This document shows positions 52,520 to 62,236 of a stretch of 64,000 nucleotides of DNA, one piece after another. Positions within the stretch are counted from its first letter, which is position 1. Every line of letters starts with the position of its first letter. The position numbers and the translations under genes were made by a program. Under the pieces are notes generated by a model that saw only the letters and a program-made list of their open reading frames with translations, searched no databases and was not told the origin of the DNA. The DNA comes from Lactobacillus sp. CBA3606 (GTDB lineage: Bacteria; Bacillota; Bacilli; Lactobacillales; Lactobacillaceae). The stretch spans positions 620,001 through 684,000 of the forward strand of contig NZ_CP027194.1 in assembly GCF_002970935.1 (NCBI RefSeq), in the 5' to 3' direction.

Positions 52520-53441
52520 TTTGTTCAAACTCCCCTGCTTCAACCCGATCCAAGTCACGCCGGATTTGGCTCGCAATTTCAGCATATTCTTTTTGTTCCT
52601 CATCCGACAATACCATGTCAGCCAAGCGTTTAATGCCATTGGCACTCACCAGCACTGGTGACGCGAGCCCGACCAATTGTTCAGCGCTATCGCTTTGAAC
52701 ATTAGTTACAGTCCCAATAAATGGGGCTTGGTCATAAAATGCCCGTAAGACTTGCGTTAATGCTAACACATTCAACGTTTGATTGGTAACAACAGCCGCA
52801 TTATCAATCTGATCCAACGCCGTGCCCATCACTTCCGCACTAAAGTTCGTATCCTGATTAGCCACATAGGTTAGAACTGGCGCAGCGCCAATGTATGAGC
52901 GACTCCACGCAATCAATGGGGCCTGGGCCGTACCGACAACAAATGCATGCACATCATGTTGACCCACGTTTAATTGATCACGTAATAATTGTTCTAACAA
53001 TCGGCTCTGCGACAAGGTCCCTAATCCCAGTACGCGTTGATGATCTACACCGCTAAAACGGGCCGCCAGCACACTTAGCACCGCATCATTACTGCCAGCT
53101 AAAACTAACTTACCGTTAAACCCACCCGCCATCGCGAGATTAACAAACGTCCGAAATAACGGTAATGTTTGTTGTAAGTCAGCCTCAGGCCCGCTGTCGG
53201 TTGCTAACGGCGCCAAATTGCCGATAATTAAGCTATCGGCTTGCGAATAATCGGGTTTTGCTTGTGCCAATAACGAAAATTTCCGACAAGCCAGACTGGC
53301 CATAATCAAAGCTTGATACCGCGATGCGTCATCCGCATCGGTGGCAACGATTAAATTTACTGGTAAATCTTTAGCAATTGCAATTAATATGAGTTGTTGT
53401 ACAAATTCGAATAATCCACGAATAATAACTGTATTGTTCAT
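52509..53441 (-). CDS. LDH/malate-dehydrogenase-like pseudoenzyme
   Basis: The 310-residue product follows the LDH/L-2-hydroxyacid dehydrogenase fold along its length: LVLAGSNDAVLSVLAARFSG (about 112-131) and VLGLGTLSQSRLLEQLL (about 138-154) match the SNPVDVLT and GTxLDSxRxR regions, and HAFVVGTAQAPLIAW (about 168-182) matches the catalytic IGEHGDS stretch. The catalytic Asp is Gln, the catalytic His is gone (GTAQAP), and the N-terminal GxGxxG is absent (VIIRGLFEF). It cannot be a normal dehydrogenase. The C-terminal tail (about 280-310) is acidic. The gene is intact, with GGGAGG before ATG 53441, and coupled to UPF0223, so it is probably expressed. Function unknown. Confidence 0.75.
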   Translation of the reverse strand: MNNTVIIRGLFEFVQQLILIAIAKDLPVNLIVATDADDASRYQALIMASLACRKFSLLAQAKPDYSQADSLIIGNLAPLATDSGPEADLQQTLPLFRTFVNLAMAGGFNGKLVLAGSNDAVLSVLAARFSGVDHQRVLGLGTLSQSRLLEQLLRDQLNVGQHDVHAFVVGTAQAPLIAWSRSYIGAAPVLTYVANQDTNFSAEVMGTALDQIDNAAVVTNQTLNVLALTQVLRAFYDQAPFIGTVTNVQSDSAEQLVGLASPVLVSANGIKRLADMVLSDEEQKEYAEIASQIRRDLDRVEAGEFEQNDG

Positions 53442-53574
53442 GAAATCCCTCCCAACCTTCGCTAACAATTGTACCTAAGCTGTCAATGAATTCAAGTAAA
53501 TGTTAACGAAATGCTTACCCTTTTGTTATCTTAGCCAGTACCATTATCGACTAACCCCGCCAATTTTCACTAAA

Positions 53575-53612
53575 AAACAAAAGTTTGAGCCCACCCACGT
53601 GGCCTCAAACTT
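53575..53612 (-). terminator. Terminator of the pdh operon
   Basis: AAGTTTGAG (53581-53589) pairs with CTCAAACTT (53604-53612), with inner GCC/GGC pairs; T-rich tail on the minus strand. Confidence 0.88.
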
Positions 53613-53644
53613 CGCTTACACAACTTTAATTTAATTCAGTCGCT

Positions 53645-55057
53645 TTAAATATGCGTTGGGTAACCCATCGCAACATCAGCGGCTTCTTGAACCACTTCAC
53701 CCAAAGTTGGATGTGGATGAATCGTCAAAGCTAAGTCTTCTGCATTCATCCCACCATTAACGGCGACACTCAATTCAGAAATCAAATCACTAGCGCCAGG
53801 GCCAGCAATTTGGGCGCCCACAATCGTGCCTTCATCCTTAGTTGTCACTAAGCGGAAGAACCCTTCTGTGGTGTTCAACGAAATGGCCCGGCCGTTTCCA
53901 GCAAATGGGAATTTCGAAGTTGTCACACTCAAACCAGCTTTTTCAGCTTCGGCCTTAGTCATACCGACCGTTGCAAGTTCTGGGTCGGTGAAGCAAACCG
54001 CTGGCACGGAAACATAGTCGTTTGCCGTCTTTTTATCACTGATAGCACCTGCGGCAACCTTACCTTCAGCGAACGCTTTATGCGCTAAAGCTGGACCAGC
54101 AACGATATCACCAATTGCATAAATATCTTTAGCGGTTGTTTGGCCTTGTTCATCAACAGTAATCAAACCACGATCCGTTAATTTAACATCGGTATATTCT
54201 AAGCCCATGTCATCCGTATTCGGCCGCCGACCAACAGTAACCATTACATAGTCAGCGCGAACCGTTTGGGCCTTGCCATCAACTTCATAAGTGACGGTCA
54301 CACCTGAGTCATCCTGTTCCGAATTTTTAGCCATGGCATTAGTCACAACATCAACGCCTTTAGCTTTAAAGCTATTCAAAACTAGCTTAACCATGTCTTT
54401 TTCAAAGTTAGGTAAGATTTGAGGCGTTCCTTCCAGAATCGTCACGTGAGCGCCTAAGTTTGCATAGGCCCCTGCTAATTCTGAACCGATGTAACCGCCA
54501 CCAATTACAACTAACTCTTTAGGCACTACTGGCAAGTTCAAGCCACCGGTTGAATCCACGACACGACCATTAAACTTAAAGCCTGGGATTTCAACTGGGC
54601 GTGACCCCGTCGCAATGATTAAATGTTTGAATTTGTACGTTTGACCCGTATGATCACCATTCATAACTCGCAAAGTATGGTTATCATGCATGTAGGCTTC
54701 CCCACGGACAATTTCAACCTTATGCTTTTTGAGTAACATTGCCACCCCGCCAGTTAGCCGGTCGACTACTTGATGGTCTTTCCAATCCTGAGTCGTTTTG
54801 AAATCCAAAACAGGCGCTTGAATATTCTTAATACCAAAGATTTGACTATCTTTAACCTCTTGCAGCCGATGACCAGCGCTAATTAACGCTTTTGATGGAA
54901 TACAACCCACGTTCAAACAAACCCCACCGATATATTCTTTTTCGATTACGGTGACTTTTTGACCGAGTTCAGCGGCCCGAATTGCGGCGACATAGCCCCC
55001 AGGGCCGGCACCGATGATCATTGTATCGCGTTCTTCAGCAAAATCTCCTACAACCAT
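53645..55057 (-). CDS. pdhD: Dihydrolipoyl dehydrogenase (E3) of pyruvate dehydrogenase
   Basis: The 470-residue flavoprotein has the FAD motif [18 protein letters not shown] (about 17-34), the redox-active disulfide [15 protein letters not shown] (about 44-58), the NAD motif [19 protein letters not shown] (about 186-204) and the catalytic His in [12 protein letters not shown] near the C-terminus. It reoxidises dihydrolipoamide on E2 and makes NADH. Last gene of pdhABCD; 7 bp after pdhC. Start at 55057 is supported by AAGGATGAGG; an ATG at about 55018 is a shorter option ([10 protein letters not shown]). Confidence 0.95.
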   Translation of the reverse strand: MVVGDFAEERDTMIIGAGPGGYVAAIRAAELGQKVTVIEKEYIGGVCLNVGCIPSKALISAGHRLQEVKDSQIFGIKNIQAPVLDFKTTQDWKDHQVVDRLTGGVAMLLKKHKVEIVRGEAYMHDNHTLRVMNGDHTGQTYKFKHLIIATGSRPVEIPGFKFNGRVVDSTGGLNLPVVPKELVVIGGGYIGSELAGAYANLGAHVTILEGTPQILPNFEKDMVKLVLNSFKAKGVDVVTNAMAKNSEQDDSGVTVTYEVDGKAQTVRADYVMVTVGRRPNTDDMGLEYTDVKLTDRGLITVDEQGQTTAKDIYAIGDIVAGPALAHKAFAEGKVAAGAISDKKTANDYVSVPAVCFTDPELATVGMTKAEAEKAGLSVTTSKFPFAGNGRAISLNTTEGFFRLVTTKDEGTIVGAQIAGPGASDLISELSVAVNGGMNAEDLALTIHPHPTLGEVVQEAADVAMGYPTHI

Positions 55058-55064
55058 TCTGACC

Positions 55065-56369
55065 TCATCCTTCCATCAAAAGTAATTCTGGATCATGCAA
55101 CAATTGTTTCAATAAGTTCATGGCTTTTTGCGCCGTTGCACCATCAATTAGTCGATGGTCAAAACTTAAGGACAATTTTTGCATCTTACCAACGACAATT
55201 TCGCCATCATCGTTGACATAGGGTTCTTTACCAATCCGTCCAACCCCAAGAATTGCAACTTCTGGCTGGTTAATAACTGGGGTAAACCAACCACCACCGA
55301 TTGACCCAATGTTACTGATGGTAATTGAAGCCCCACTCATTTCTTGTGACTTTAGCTTGCCGTCGTAGGCTTTTTGCGTATTGTCAGTAATTTCCTTGGC
55401 AATGGCAAATAACCCTTTACCTTCAGCATGCTTAATATTTGGTACTAGCAATCCACGATCGGTATCCGTCGCTACGCCAATATTGTAATAGTGCTTGTAA
55501 ACAATTTCTTTATTCGCATCATCAATTGACGCATTGAATTCTGGGAACTGTTGCAAGACTGCCACTAAAGCTTTGACAATGTATGGCAAGAACGTTAAAT
55601 GAATATCGCGATCTGCGGCTAAGGTCTTGTACTTCTTCCGATGAGCCATTAATTCGCTAACCTCAACTTCATCAAACAAAGTCACATGTGGCGCAGTATG
55701 CTTACTGTTGACCATGGCCTTAGAGATTGCCTTCCGAATTGGGGTCATCTTTTCACGGGTTTCTAATTCGGGGGTGTCAGACACATAAGGTTTCACTGGT
55801 TCTGGCGCCGCCGTTGGTGCGGGTGCTGCTTGCGCTGCAGCTGGCGTTGGTGCGCCGGTTGCGGCGAGGGCACCGGTATAATTATCAATATCTTGTTTGG
55901 TAATTTGACCATGGGCCCCACTGGCAGTCACAGCGGTAATTTCAACCCCTTTATCACGGGCATATTGCCGGACAGATGGCATTGCCAAAATCCGTCGATT
56001 AGGATCAGCAGGAACAACTGGCGCCGTAGCTGGAGCAGCTTTCGCTGGTTCAGTCGCCGCTGGTGTTGGTGCGGGTGTGGTAGCGGTTGCATTTCCAGCC
56101 GGTGCTGCAGCTGGTTCAGCATTAGTCCCAGAACCATCATCAATTTCAACAATTACGTCACCGATTTTAGCGGTTTCACCTTCAGGGATTAAAATTTTGA
56201 CAATCGTCCCATTAACTGGTGATGGTAATTCTTCAACAGATTTATCATTTTGAATTTCAACTAGAGAATCGTCTTCCTTGACTTGATCGCCAGGTTTAAC
56301 GAGCCATGATGCAATTTCGCCTTCCTCAAGTCCTTCACCAAGCTCTGGTAGTTTAAACTCGTAAGCCAT
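55065..56369 (-). CDS. pdhC: Dihydrolipoamide acetyltransferase (E2)
   Basis: The 434-residue product has a single lipoyl domain (about 1-80) with lipoyl-Lys in [14 protein letters not shown], an Ala/Pro-rich linker (about 82-125), the peripheral subunit-binding domain ([19 protein letters not shown], about 130-165), a second flexible linker, and the catalytic domain (about 200-434) with [12 protein letters not shown]. It transfers acetyl groups to CoA. ATG 56369 follows AAAGGAAG; the longer frame is leader. Many relatives carry two lipoyl domains; here one. Confidence 0.95.
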   Translation of the reverse strand: MAYEFKLPELGEGLEEGEIASWLVKPGDQVKEDDSLVEIQNDKSVEELPSPVNGTIVKILIPEGETAKIGDVIVEIDDGSGTNAEPAAAPAGNATATTPAPTPAATEPAKAAPATAPVVPADPNRRILAMPSVRQYARDKGVEITAVTASGAHGQITKQDIDNYTGALAATGAPTPAAAQAAPAPTAAPEPVKPYVSDTPELETREKMTPIRKAISKAMVNSKHTAPHVTLFDEVEVSELMAHRKKYKTLAADRDIHLTFLPYIVKALVAVLQQFPEFNASIDDANKEIVYKHYYNIGVATDTDRGLLVPNIKHAEGKGLFAIAKEITDNTQKAYDGKLKSQEMSGASITISNIGSIGGGWFTPVINQPEVAILGVGRIGKEPYVNDDGEIVVGKMQKLSLSFDHRLIDGATAQKAMNLLKQLLHDPELLLMEG

Positions 56370-56425
56370 TGGATAACTTCCTTTCATAACAACCGTCACG
56401 GTTGCTTATCACGACCGTAAAATAA

Positions 56426-57403
56426 TTAATAGTTTAAAATTTCACGGGTTTTTGCTTCAATGTCGTCTTCAGCTGGTAGCCAGTCATCTTCGGCTAATCC
56501 AAATGGATAAACCGTATCAGGTGCGTAAACACGGCCAACAGGAGCACTTAAATAAAGCGCACCCTTTTCAGCAATCAATGAGGCCACATTAGCCGCAATC
56601 CCAGCTTGCCGTTGTGCTTCTTGAATCGCAACAGCCCGCCCGGTTTTCTCAACAGACTTCAAGATGGTGGTTTCGTCTAATGGAGATAAGGTTCTCAAAT
56701 CGACCACTTCAACCGAAATACCTTCTTTTTCAAGTTTCTCAGCAACTTTGAGTGACTGATTTACTTGGGCACTGTAAGCAATTAGCGAAATATCAGTACC
56801 TTCTCGAACCACGTTGGCTTTATCCAACGGTACCGTATAGGCTTCGTCTGGAATATCCGCCTTCATCGAACGATATAGTTTCAAGTTTTCAAGGAAGAAA
56901 ACTGGATCATTATTACGAATTGAGGCAATTAATAAGCCTTTAGCATCGTAGGGATTAGATGGTGTCACTACTCGGAGACCTGGAATTTGTGCTAAATAAC
57001 CTTCTAAGGAATCAGCATGCATTTCAGGGGTATGAGTCCCACCACCATAAGGTGACCGAATCGTAATTGGCATATGACGCGTGCCACCGGTCCGGAAACG
57101 TTCACGTGACATTTGACCGGCAATTGAATCCAACGTTTCAAAGATGAAACCTAAGAATTGAATTTCTGGAATTGGACGGAATCCTTCTAGGGCTAATCCG
57201 ATTGAAAGACCACCGATTCCGGATTCAGCTAAAGGAGTATCGAAAACTCGGTCTTCACCAAATTCAGCTTGGAGGCCATCGGTTGCTCGGAAAACCCCGC
57301 CGTTTTTACCAACATCTTCACCAAAAAGTAAGGTTTTTTCGTCAGACCCTAACTCTAATCGAAGTGCATCAGTAATCGCTTGAATATACGTTTTCTTTGA
57401 CAT
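56426..57403 (-). CDS. pdhB: Pyruvate dehydrogenase E1 beta subunit
   Basis: The 325-residue product [18 protein letters not shown] ... [18 protein letters not shown] ... is the transketolase-type E1 beta chain; [20 protein letters not shown] and RSPYGGG (about 112-118) and [11 protein letters not shown] near the end are family marks. It pairs with E1 alpha to decarboxylate pyruvate. ATG 57403 follows AAAGGAGT and lies 2 bp after the pdhA stop region. The frame is open for 24 more codons upstream but that overlaps pdhA. Confidence 0.96.
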   Translation of the reverse strand: MSKKTYIQAITDALRLELGSDEKTLLFGEDVGKNGGVFRATDGLQAEFGEDRVFDTPLAESGIGGLSIGLALEGFRPIPEIQFLGFIFETLDSIAGQMSRERFRTGGTRHMPITIRSPYGGGTHTPEMHADSLEGYLAQIPGLRVVTPSNPYDAKGLLIASIRNNDPVFFLENLKLYRSMKADIPDEAYTVPLDKANVVREGTDISLIAYSAQVNQSLKVAEKLEKEGISVEVVDLRTLSPLDETTILKSVEKTGRAVAIQEAQRQAGIAANVASLIAEKGALYLSAPVGRVYAPDTVYPFGLAEDDWLPAEDDIEAKTREILNY

Positions 57404-57404
57404 G

Positions 57405-58517
57405 TTACTTCGACTCCTTTGCTTGATATTCCGTAATTTGTTGTTGAATGTTTTGTGGTTGTTCTTCAAAAACATTTTCCAAGAATTCGGTCATTTTTTG
57501 CTTAGGTGCATCATCCGCTTGTTTAACAGCGGCTTTAATATCAGTTTTAACTTGTTCAACATAGTCGTTTTCCAAATCTTCTGACCAAACGCCTTGGTCC
57601 GTTAAGTATTTGCGATAACGAATTAACGGATCATTGTCAAACCATGGTTGTTCTTCTTCATGCGTCCGATAACGTTTCGGATCATCACCGGCATTTGTAT
57701 GTGGGCCAAAGCGATAAGTTAAGGTTTCAATCATGACTGGACCATTGCCAGCTGCCGCATATTCGCGGGCAGCCTTAGTCACTTCATGGACAGCTAAGAA
57801 GTCCATCCCATCAACTTGAACACTTGGGATCCCAGCAGCAACTGCTTTTTGTGCCAACGTTCGCGCAGCCGTTTGCTTCCGTCGTGGAACTGAAATGGCG
57901 TAACCATTGTTTTGCACAATGAAGACAGCTGGGGCTTGGAATGCGCCTGCAAAGTTCATCCCTTCATAGAAGTCCCCTTGCGACGTCCCACCATCACCGG
58001 TGTAAGTATACGCAACTTTATCTTCGGTGCCGTTCTTTTTAATCCCTAAAGCGACCCCCGCAGCTTGAATATATTGCGCCCCAATAATAATTTGTGGTGG
58101 CATCGCATGCAATTCAGCTGGATATTCATTACCTAAGACATGTCCTCTTGACCAGAGGAACGCCTTATATACAGGTAACCCATGTTGAATCAATTGTGGA
58201 ATATCTCGGTAAGCCGGCATTAATACGTCCGTCGACTTCATGGCCGAGTTAGTCCCCATCTCACTGGCTTCTTGGCCTTCAGTTGGGGCATAAAAGCCTA
58301 ACCGACCTTGCCGAGTTAACGCATTGGAACGTTGGTGTAAAGTCCGTTCCCAAATCATTAGTTTTAAGAAATCAACTAATTCATCATTTGAATATTTAGC
58401 AATAATTTCTGGTTTAATCACTTTAGCTTGTCCATCCATCACTTGGACTGGCTTAAAGTCTTTTCCAAGTGCATCCCGGATCGCGCTAAAATCGACAATT
58501 GGTTTTTCGTTGTCCAT
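57405..58517 (-). CDS. pdhA: Pyruvate dehydrogenase E1 alpha subunit
   Basis: The 370-residue product contains the ThDP-binding motif [21 protein letters not shown]...NNGYAIS (about 166-200), the phosphorylation-loop equivalent [16 protein letters not shown], and the N-terminal region typical of Firmicute PdhA. With pdhB it performs the ThDP-dependent decarboxylation of pyruvate that feeds acetyl-CoA synthesis. ATG 58517 follows AAAGGGATG; a GTG three codons upstream is less likely. First gene of pdhABCD, with a strong promoter and a cre-like element upstream. Confidence 0.96.
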   Translation of the reverse strand: MDNEKPIVDFSAIRDALGKDFKPVQVMDGQAKVIKPEIIAKYSNDELVDFLKLMIWERTLHQRSNALTRQGRLGFYAPTEGQEASEMGTNSAMKSTDVLMPAYRDIPQLIQHGLPVYKAFLWSRGHVLGNEYPAELHAMPPQIIIGAQYIQAAGVALGIKKNGTEDKVAYTYTGDGGTSQGDFYEGMNFAGAFQAPAVFIVQNNGYAISVPRRKQTAARTLAQKAVAAGIPSVQVDGMDFLAVHEVTKAAREYAAAGNGPVMIETLTYRFGPHTNAGDDPKRYRTHEEEQPWFDNDPLIRYRKYLTDQGVWSEDLENDYVEQVKTDIKAAVKQADDAPKQKMTEFLENVFEEQPQNIQQQITEYQAKESK

Positions 58518-58570
58518 AAATGACACATCCCTTTCATGAACGTATGAGCCTTGAATTGGTTCGCTTAGCT

Positions 58571-58584
58571 CATAATCGTTTTCA
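58571..58584 (-). promoter_or_regulatory. cre-like site downstream of the pdh promoter
   Basis: The minus strand reads TGAAAACGATTATG, matching 12 of 14 positions of the CcpA consensus TGWAANCGNTNWCA (the last two differ). It lies about 14 bp past the -10, where bound CcpA would block elongation. Confidence 0.4.
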
Positions 58585-58597
58585 TAATTACAAGTCT

Positions 58598-58626
58598 AAT
58601 TTACCATTGGTTTTCAATTTTTGCAA
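58598..58626 (-). promoter_or_regulatory. Promoter of the pdhABCD operon
   Basis: On the minus strand TTGCAA (58626-58621), a 17-bp spacer and TAAATT (58603-58598). The rest of the 305-bp gap to def (58627-58822) holds AT-rich DNA with no gene; the def promoter should be at its right end. Confidence 0.7.
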
Positions 58627-58822
58627 GCCCTTTCAAAACGCTAAATAACGCCTTTTTAGCCGTTTTAGATTGTGAATTGTTTCATTAGGCTCAATCCAAT
58701 GATTTCAGCTTTTTTTCGAGAAACATTCTACTTTTTCATTTTTAGTTATGCTAAACTTATTTGGAAGTGTGAATTGTGAGTAGCAGTTCCTACCATAGAA
58801 TAGTTTTTGGAGGTAATTTGGG

Positions 58823-59383
58823 TTGATTAAAATGAAAGATATCATTCGTGAAGGTAATGATACGCTACGGGTAGAGGCCCAACCGGTCAAATTTCCACTA
58901 AGTACAACTGACCAGAAGTTGGCCACTGATATGATGGCTTACTTAGAAAATAGTCAAGATCCAGAATTGGCTAAAAAATATGGGTTACGCGCTGGCGTTG
59001 GGCTAGCCGCACCTCAAGTCGACGTTTCTGAACAAATGGCCGCCGTCCTAGTTCCTGGGGAAAATGATGGTGATGAACCCGTCTTTAAAGATGTCATCAT
59101 TAATCCCGTAATTATTAGTCACTCCGTTCAACCAGGCGCTTTGACAGAGGGCGAAGGTTGCCTTTCTGTTGATCGCGATGTCTCCGGTTACGTTGTTCGG
59201 CATGATCGCATCACCCTACGGTACTATAATATGGCCGGCGAACAAAAAAAGCTGCGCCTAAAGAATTATCCTGCGATTGTTTGCCAACACGAAATTGATC
59301 ATTTGCATGGTATTTTATTTTATGATCACATTGATACTAAGAACCCCTTTGGTGCCGATGACGATCTCGTCTTAATCTCATAA
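58823..59383 (+). CDS. def: Peptide deformylase
   Basis: The 186-residue product has all three deformylase motifs: GVGLAAPQV (about 57-65), EGEGCLSVDRD (Cys ligand, about 108-118) and CQHEIDHLHGILF (about 153-165). It removes the formyl group from nascent proteins. The start is TTG 58823 (MIKMKDIIREGNDTLR), 9 bases after GGAGG; the ATG three codons later would be 18 bases away. It lies divergent from pdhA. Longer than E. coli Def, as usual for type 2 enzymes of Firmicutes. Confidence 0.95.
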   Translation: MIKMKDIIREGNDTLRVEAQPVKFPLSTTDQKLATDMMAYLENSQDPELAKKYGLRAGVGLAAPQVDVSEQMAAVLVPGENDGDEPVFKDVIINPVIISHSVQPGALTEGEGCLSVDRDVSGYVVRHDRITLRYYNMAGEQKKLRLKNYPAIVCQHEIDHLHGILFYDHIDTKNPFGADDDLVLIS

Positions 59384-59392
59384 AAATAGCAA

Positions 59393-59436
59393 AAAAGCGC
59401 TCAGGACTGCGATTTTAATCGCACCTGAGCGCTTTT
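59393..59436. terminator. Bidirectional terminator between def and the unknown membrane protein
   Basis: AAAAGCGCTCAGG pairs with CCTGAGCGCTTTT around a second hairpin TGCGATTTTAATCGCA. Confidence 0.9.
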
Positions 59437-59443
59437 CTTGTCT

Positions 59444-59986
59444 TCACAACTCATCAGGCTTGTCGGCTTGAGATTTGCCCGCTGTCTTAGTCGTGACGGC
59501 CTCATGATTTAACCGCCGTAAGTCTTCTAAATATTCTAAAGTCGCTTCATTCATTAAATAAGCAATATCAAGGTGCAATTGACCAGCTCGTAACCAAGTA
59601 TCGGTCACTCGTAAAGCAGGTTCGCCGGCCTGAAAGGTGGCAAGCTGTTCATCACGAGCATAAGCCTGCAGATGATTATTCAAGATTCGTCGAATTTCTG
59701 GTAAATCAGCTTGGACCATGCCTGGTGCGGTTAAGACATATTCAAAGGCCATTACACCACGCCCCCAAACATCAGCAACCGGTGCCGAATGGACCGCCCC
59801 ACTAACAGTTTGTGCCGCCGTAACACTATTTAGCTGTTGCAAGACCGTCGTCATCGCTGCATCCGCCGTTCGTTGACCTTGCAAACGAATTTTAAAAGCA
59901 GCGCGTTTTAAAACCCGCCGTCGTAACACTTCATAGATTACGATTGCTAAAATCAGACCAATTAAGAGTGTTAGCCATTTGCCCAT
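59444..59986 (-). CDS. Membrane-anchored protein of unknown function (180 residues)
   Basis: I do not recognise this family. The product has one N-terminal membrane segment (MGKWLTLLIGLILAIVIYEV) followed by basic RRRVLKR, so the rest is cytosolic. The soluble part is helix-rich with a beta-like middle (VMAFEYVLTAPGMV) and an acidic, Lys-containing tail. No enzyme motif is seen. It is a single gene converging on def, with GAGGAAA before the ATG at 59986. Confidence 0.7.
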   Translation of the reverse strand: MGKWLTLLIGLILAIVIYEVLRRRVLKRAAFKIRLQGQRTADAAMTTVLQQLNSVTAAQTVSGAVHSAPVADVWGRGVMAFEYVLTAPGMVQADLPEIRRILNNHLQAYARDEQLATFQAGEPALRVTDTWLRAGQLHLDIAYLMNEATLEYLEDLRRLNHEAVTTKTAGKSQADKPDEL

Positions 59987-60162
59987 CACGATTTCCTCAC
60001 AATTCGATTGTTTATTTATTCACAATTTCAATAATAAACCCTTTTTTTAGTTATTATTAGCATAGCATGTTTGCAAAAAAAAAAGACATTCCCAGCATCG
60101 TTTTTGAGGAAAATTAACATTGTATACACCTATCCAAAATTATGCTAAAATGTAAGTTAATT

Positions 60163-60178
60163 GTTGTGTTTACACAAC
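60163..60178. promoter_or_regulatory. 16-bp perfect palindrome in the rpoY-rnjA leader
   Basis: GTTGTGT, two T, then ACACAAC form a perfect inverted repeat about 85 bp before rpoY. It could be an operator or an RNA hairpin in the leader. Confidence 0.45.
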
Positions 60179-60262
60179 CTAGTGTGCGGATCAAACTTTT
60201 ATTTTTGCTACTATTTAGAATCTTTAATTCTAAATAAATATTTTTTATAAGGAGTTTTGTTA

Positions 60263-60481
60263 ATGATTTACAAAATTTATTACCAAGAAAACCAAAAACG
60301 GAATCCTCAACGCGAAACCACGCAATCACTTTATCTGGAAGCGGATACTGAAGTTGCAGCTCGTGTTTTGGTCGAAGACAACACAACGTACAATATTGAG
60401 TTTATCGAACCGTTAGAAGGTAACTTCTTGGATTACGAACAAGAAAATCCAGAGTATCAACTAACGGAGTTTAATAAATGA
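60263..60481 (+). CDS. rpoY: RNA polymerase epsilon subunit
   Basis: The 72-residue product [20 protein letters not shown] ... [16 protein letters not shown] matches the DUF1447 (YkzG) family, now known as the epsilon subunit of RNA polymerase in Firmicutes, a small Gp2-like protein. It is encoded directly before rnjA, as elsewhere: the stop overlaps the rnjA start (ATGA). ATG 60263 follows AAGGAG; the two-codon longer frame has no support. Confidence 0.93.
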   Translation: MIYKIYYQENQKRNPQRETTQSLYLEADTEVAARVLVEDNTTYNIEFIEPLEGNFLDYEQENPEYQLTEFNK

Positions 60482-62154
60482 AACGCTTAAACGTCAAAAA
60501 TAACGAAACCGCCGTCTTTGCAATCGGTGGTTTGGGTGAAATTGGGAAAAACACTTATGGTGTCCAATTTCAAGATGAGATTATTCTAATCGATGCCGGC
60601 ATCAAGTTCCCTGAAGATGAATTACTGGGAATTGATTACGTCATTCCAGATTATTCTTATCTAGTTGCAAACCAGCAAAAAATAAAAGCATTGGTGATTA
60701 CGCACGGACATGAAGATCACATTGGTGGGATTCCATTCCTACTCCAACAGATTAACGTGCCAGTTTACGCTGGGCCCCTCGCCTTAGCCCTGATCAAGGG
60801 TAAGTTAGAGGAACACGGCTTATTAAAAACCACGGAACTCCATGAAATCAATGAAGACACTGTCTTGAAATTTCGTAAAACCCGAGTTTCGTTCTTTAGA
60901 ACAACCCATTCGATTCCAGATACTTTAGGAATTGCGGTTCAAACACCACCTGGTACCATTGTCGAAACTGGGGACTACAAGTTCGACCTGACACCAATTA
61001 CGAACCAGCCACCGAACTTGCAACGGATGGCACACTTAGGTGAACGTGGCGTTTTGGCATTACTATCTGATAGTACCAATGCTGAGCGCCCCATCTTTAC
61101 TAAGTCCGAACGATGGGTTGCACAATCTATTCGCAAAATCTTCGATCAAATCGAAGGGCGGATTATCTTTGCCACCTTCGCCTCGAATATTTCGCGGATT
61201 CAGGAAGCTGCCCAAGTTGCGCTCGAGCATCACCGTAAAATCGCTGTTTTCGGTCGTAGTATGGAAGCTGCCATTGTTAATGGTCGTGAACTGGGCTACC
61301 TCGATATTCCAGACGATGCGATGGTCGATGCCAACGATATTAAGTCCCTACCGGCTAACAAAGTGATGATTTTATGTACCGGCTCTCAAGGTGAACCCAT
61401 GGCGGCCTTATCGCGCATTGCGAACGGAACCCACCGCCAGATTTCAGTTCAACCTGGTGACACGGTCATCTTCTCGAGTTCGCCAATTCCTGGCAACACC
61501 TTAAGTGTGAACCACGTTATCAACGAGCTTGAAGAAGCCGGCGCCCATGTTATCCACGGGAAGGTCAACAACATTCATACTTCCGGCCATGGTGGTCAGG
61601 AAGAACAAAAATTAATGTTGCGCCTCATGAAACCGAAATTCTTTATGCCAATTCATGGTGAATACCGGATGCTTAAGATTCACACTGAATTAGCGGAACA
61701 ATGTGGCGTCCCATTAGATCACAGTTTCATCCTAGAAAATGGGGATGTTTTGGCACTCACTAAGGATTCTGCGCGTGTTGCCGGCCACTTTGGTGCGGGT
61801 GATGTTTACGTGGATGGTTCTGGGATTGGTGATATCGGTAACGTTGTGTTGCGCGATCGTCAAGTCCTTTCTGAAGAAGGTCTCGTGGTCGTAGTGGCAA
61901 CGATTGATCTGAACAAGAAAGAAATCCAGGCCGGACCAGATATCTTATCTCGTGGCTTTGTCTATATGCGTGAATCTGGTGACTTGATTAATGAAGCCAG
62001 ACGACACGTTTTCCGGACGATTCGTCGTAAGATGAAGAGTGATAAAGTCAGTGAAGCGACGATCCGAAATGCCATCATTGATGACCTTCAAAGCTTCTTA
62101 TTTGAGAAGACGGAACGTCACCCAATGATTTTACCGATGTTAATTATGAATTAG
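60478..62154 (+). CDS. rnjA: Ribonuclease J1
   Basis: The 558-residue product is the active RNase J: metallo-beta-lactamase motif [13 protein letters not shown] (about 75-87), then [11 protein letters not shown] and [10 protein letters not shown] (about 365-405), with the beta-CASP domain and C-terminal domain. All metal ligands expected in J1 are present, in contrast to the J2 paralogue earlier in this window. It is a 5'-3' exonuclease and endonuclease central to mRNA turnover and rRNA maturation. Translationally coupled to rpoY. Confidence 0.96.
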   Translation: MKRLNVKNNETAVFAIGGLGEIGKNTYGVQFQDEIILIDAGIKFPEDELLGIDYVIPDYSYLVANQQKIKALVITHGHEDHIGGIPFLLQQINVPVYAGPLALALIKGKLEEHGLLKTTELHEINEDTVLKFRKTRVSFFRTTHSIPDTLGIAVQTPPGTIVETGDYKFDLTPITNQPPNLQRMAHLGERGVLALLSDSTNAERPIFTKSERWVAQSIRKIFDQIEGRIIFATFASNISRIQEAAQVALEHHRKIAVFGRSMEAAIVNGRELGYLDIPDDAMVDANDIKSLPANKVMILCTGSQGEPMAALSRIANGTHRQISVQPGDTVIFSSSPIPGNTLSVNHVINELEEAGAHVIHGKVNNIHTSGHGGQEEQKLMLRLMKPKFFMPIHGEYRMLKIHTELAEQCGVPLDHSFILENGDVLALTKDSARVAGHFGAGDVYVDGSGIGDIGNVVLRDRQVLSEEGLVVVVATIDLNKKEIQAGPDILSRGFVYMRESGDLINEARRHVFRTIRRKMKSDKVSEATIRNAIIDDLQSFLFEKTERHPMILPMLIMN

Positions 62155-62161
62155 CCCCTTT

Positions 62162-62188
62162 GCCGGAACGCACCTGTTCCGGCTTTTT
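62162..62188 (+). terminator. Terminator of rpoY-rnjA
   Basis: GCCGGAAC pairs with GTTCCGGC (62162-62183), followed by TTTTT. Confidence 0.92.
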
Positions 62189-62236
62189 GTGGTGTAAGGG
62201 TCAGTTTTAACTGATCGATCTTTGTGAGGTGTAAAT

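Noticed and set aside
55830-56192. Cys/Trp/Gly-rich plus-strand frame opposite pdhC
   Set aside because: Antisense reading of the Ala/Pro linker of E2; composition artefact.
60114-60386. Minus-strand 90-codon frame opposite rpoY
   Set aside because: No ribosome site, and it is antisense to the well-supported rpoY gene; protein is not family-like.
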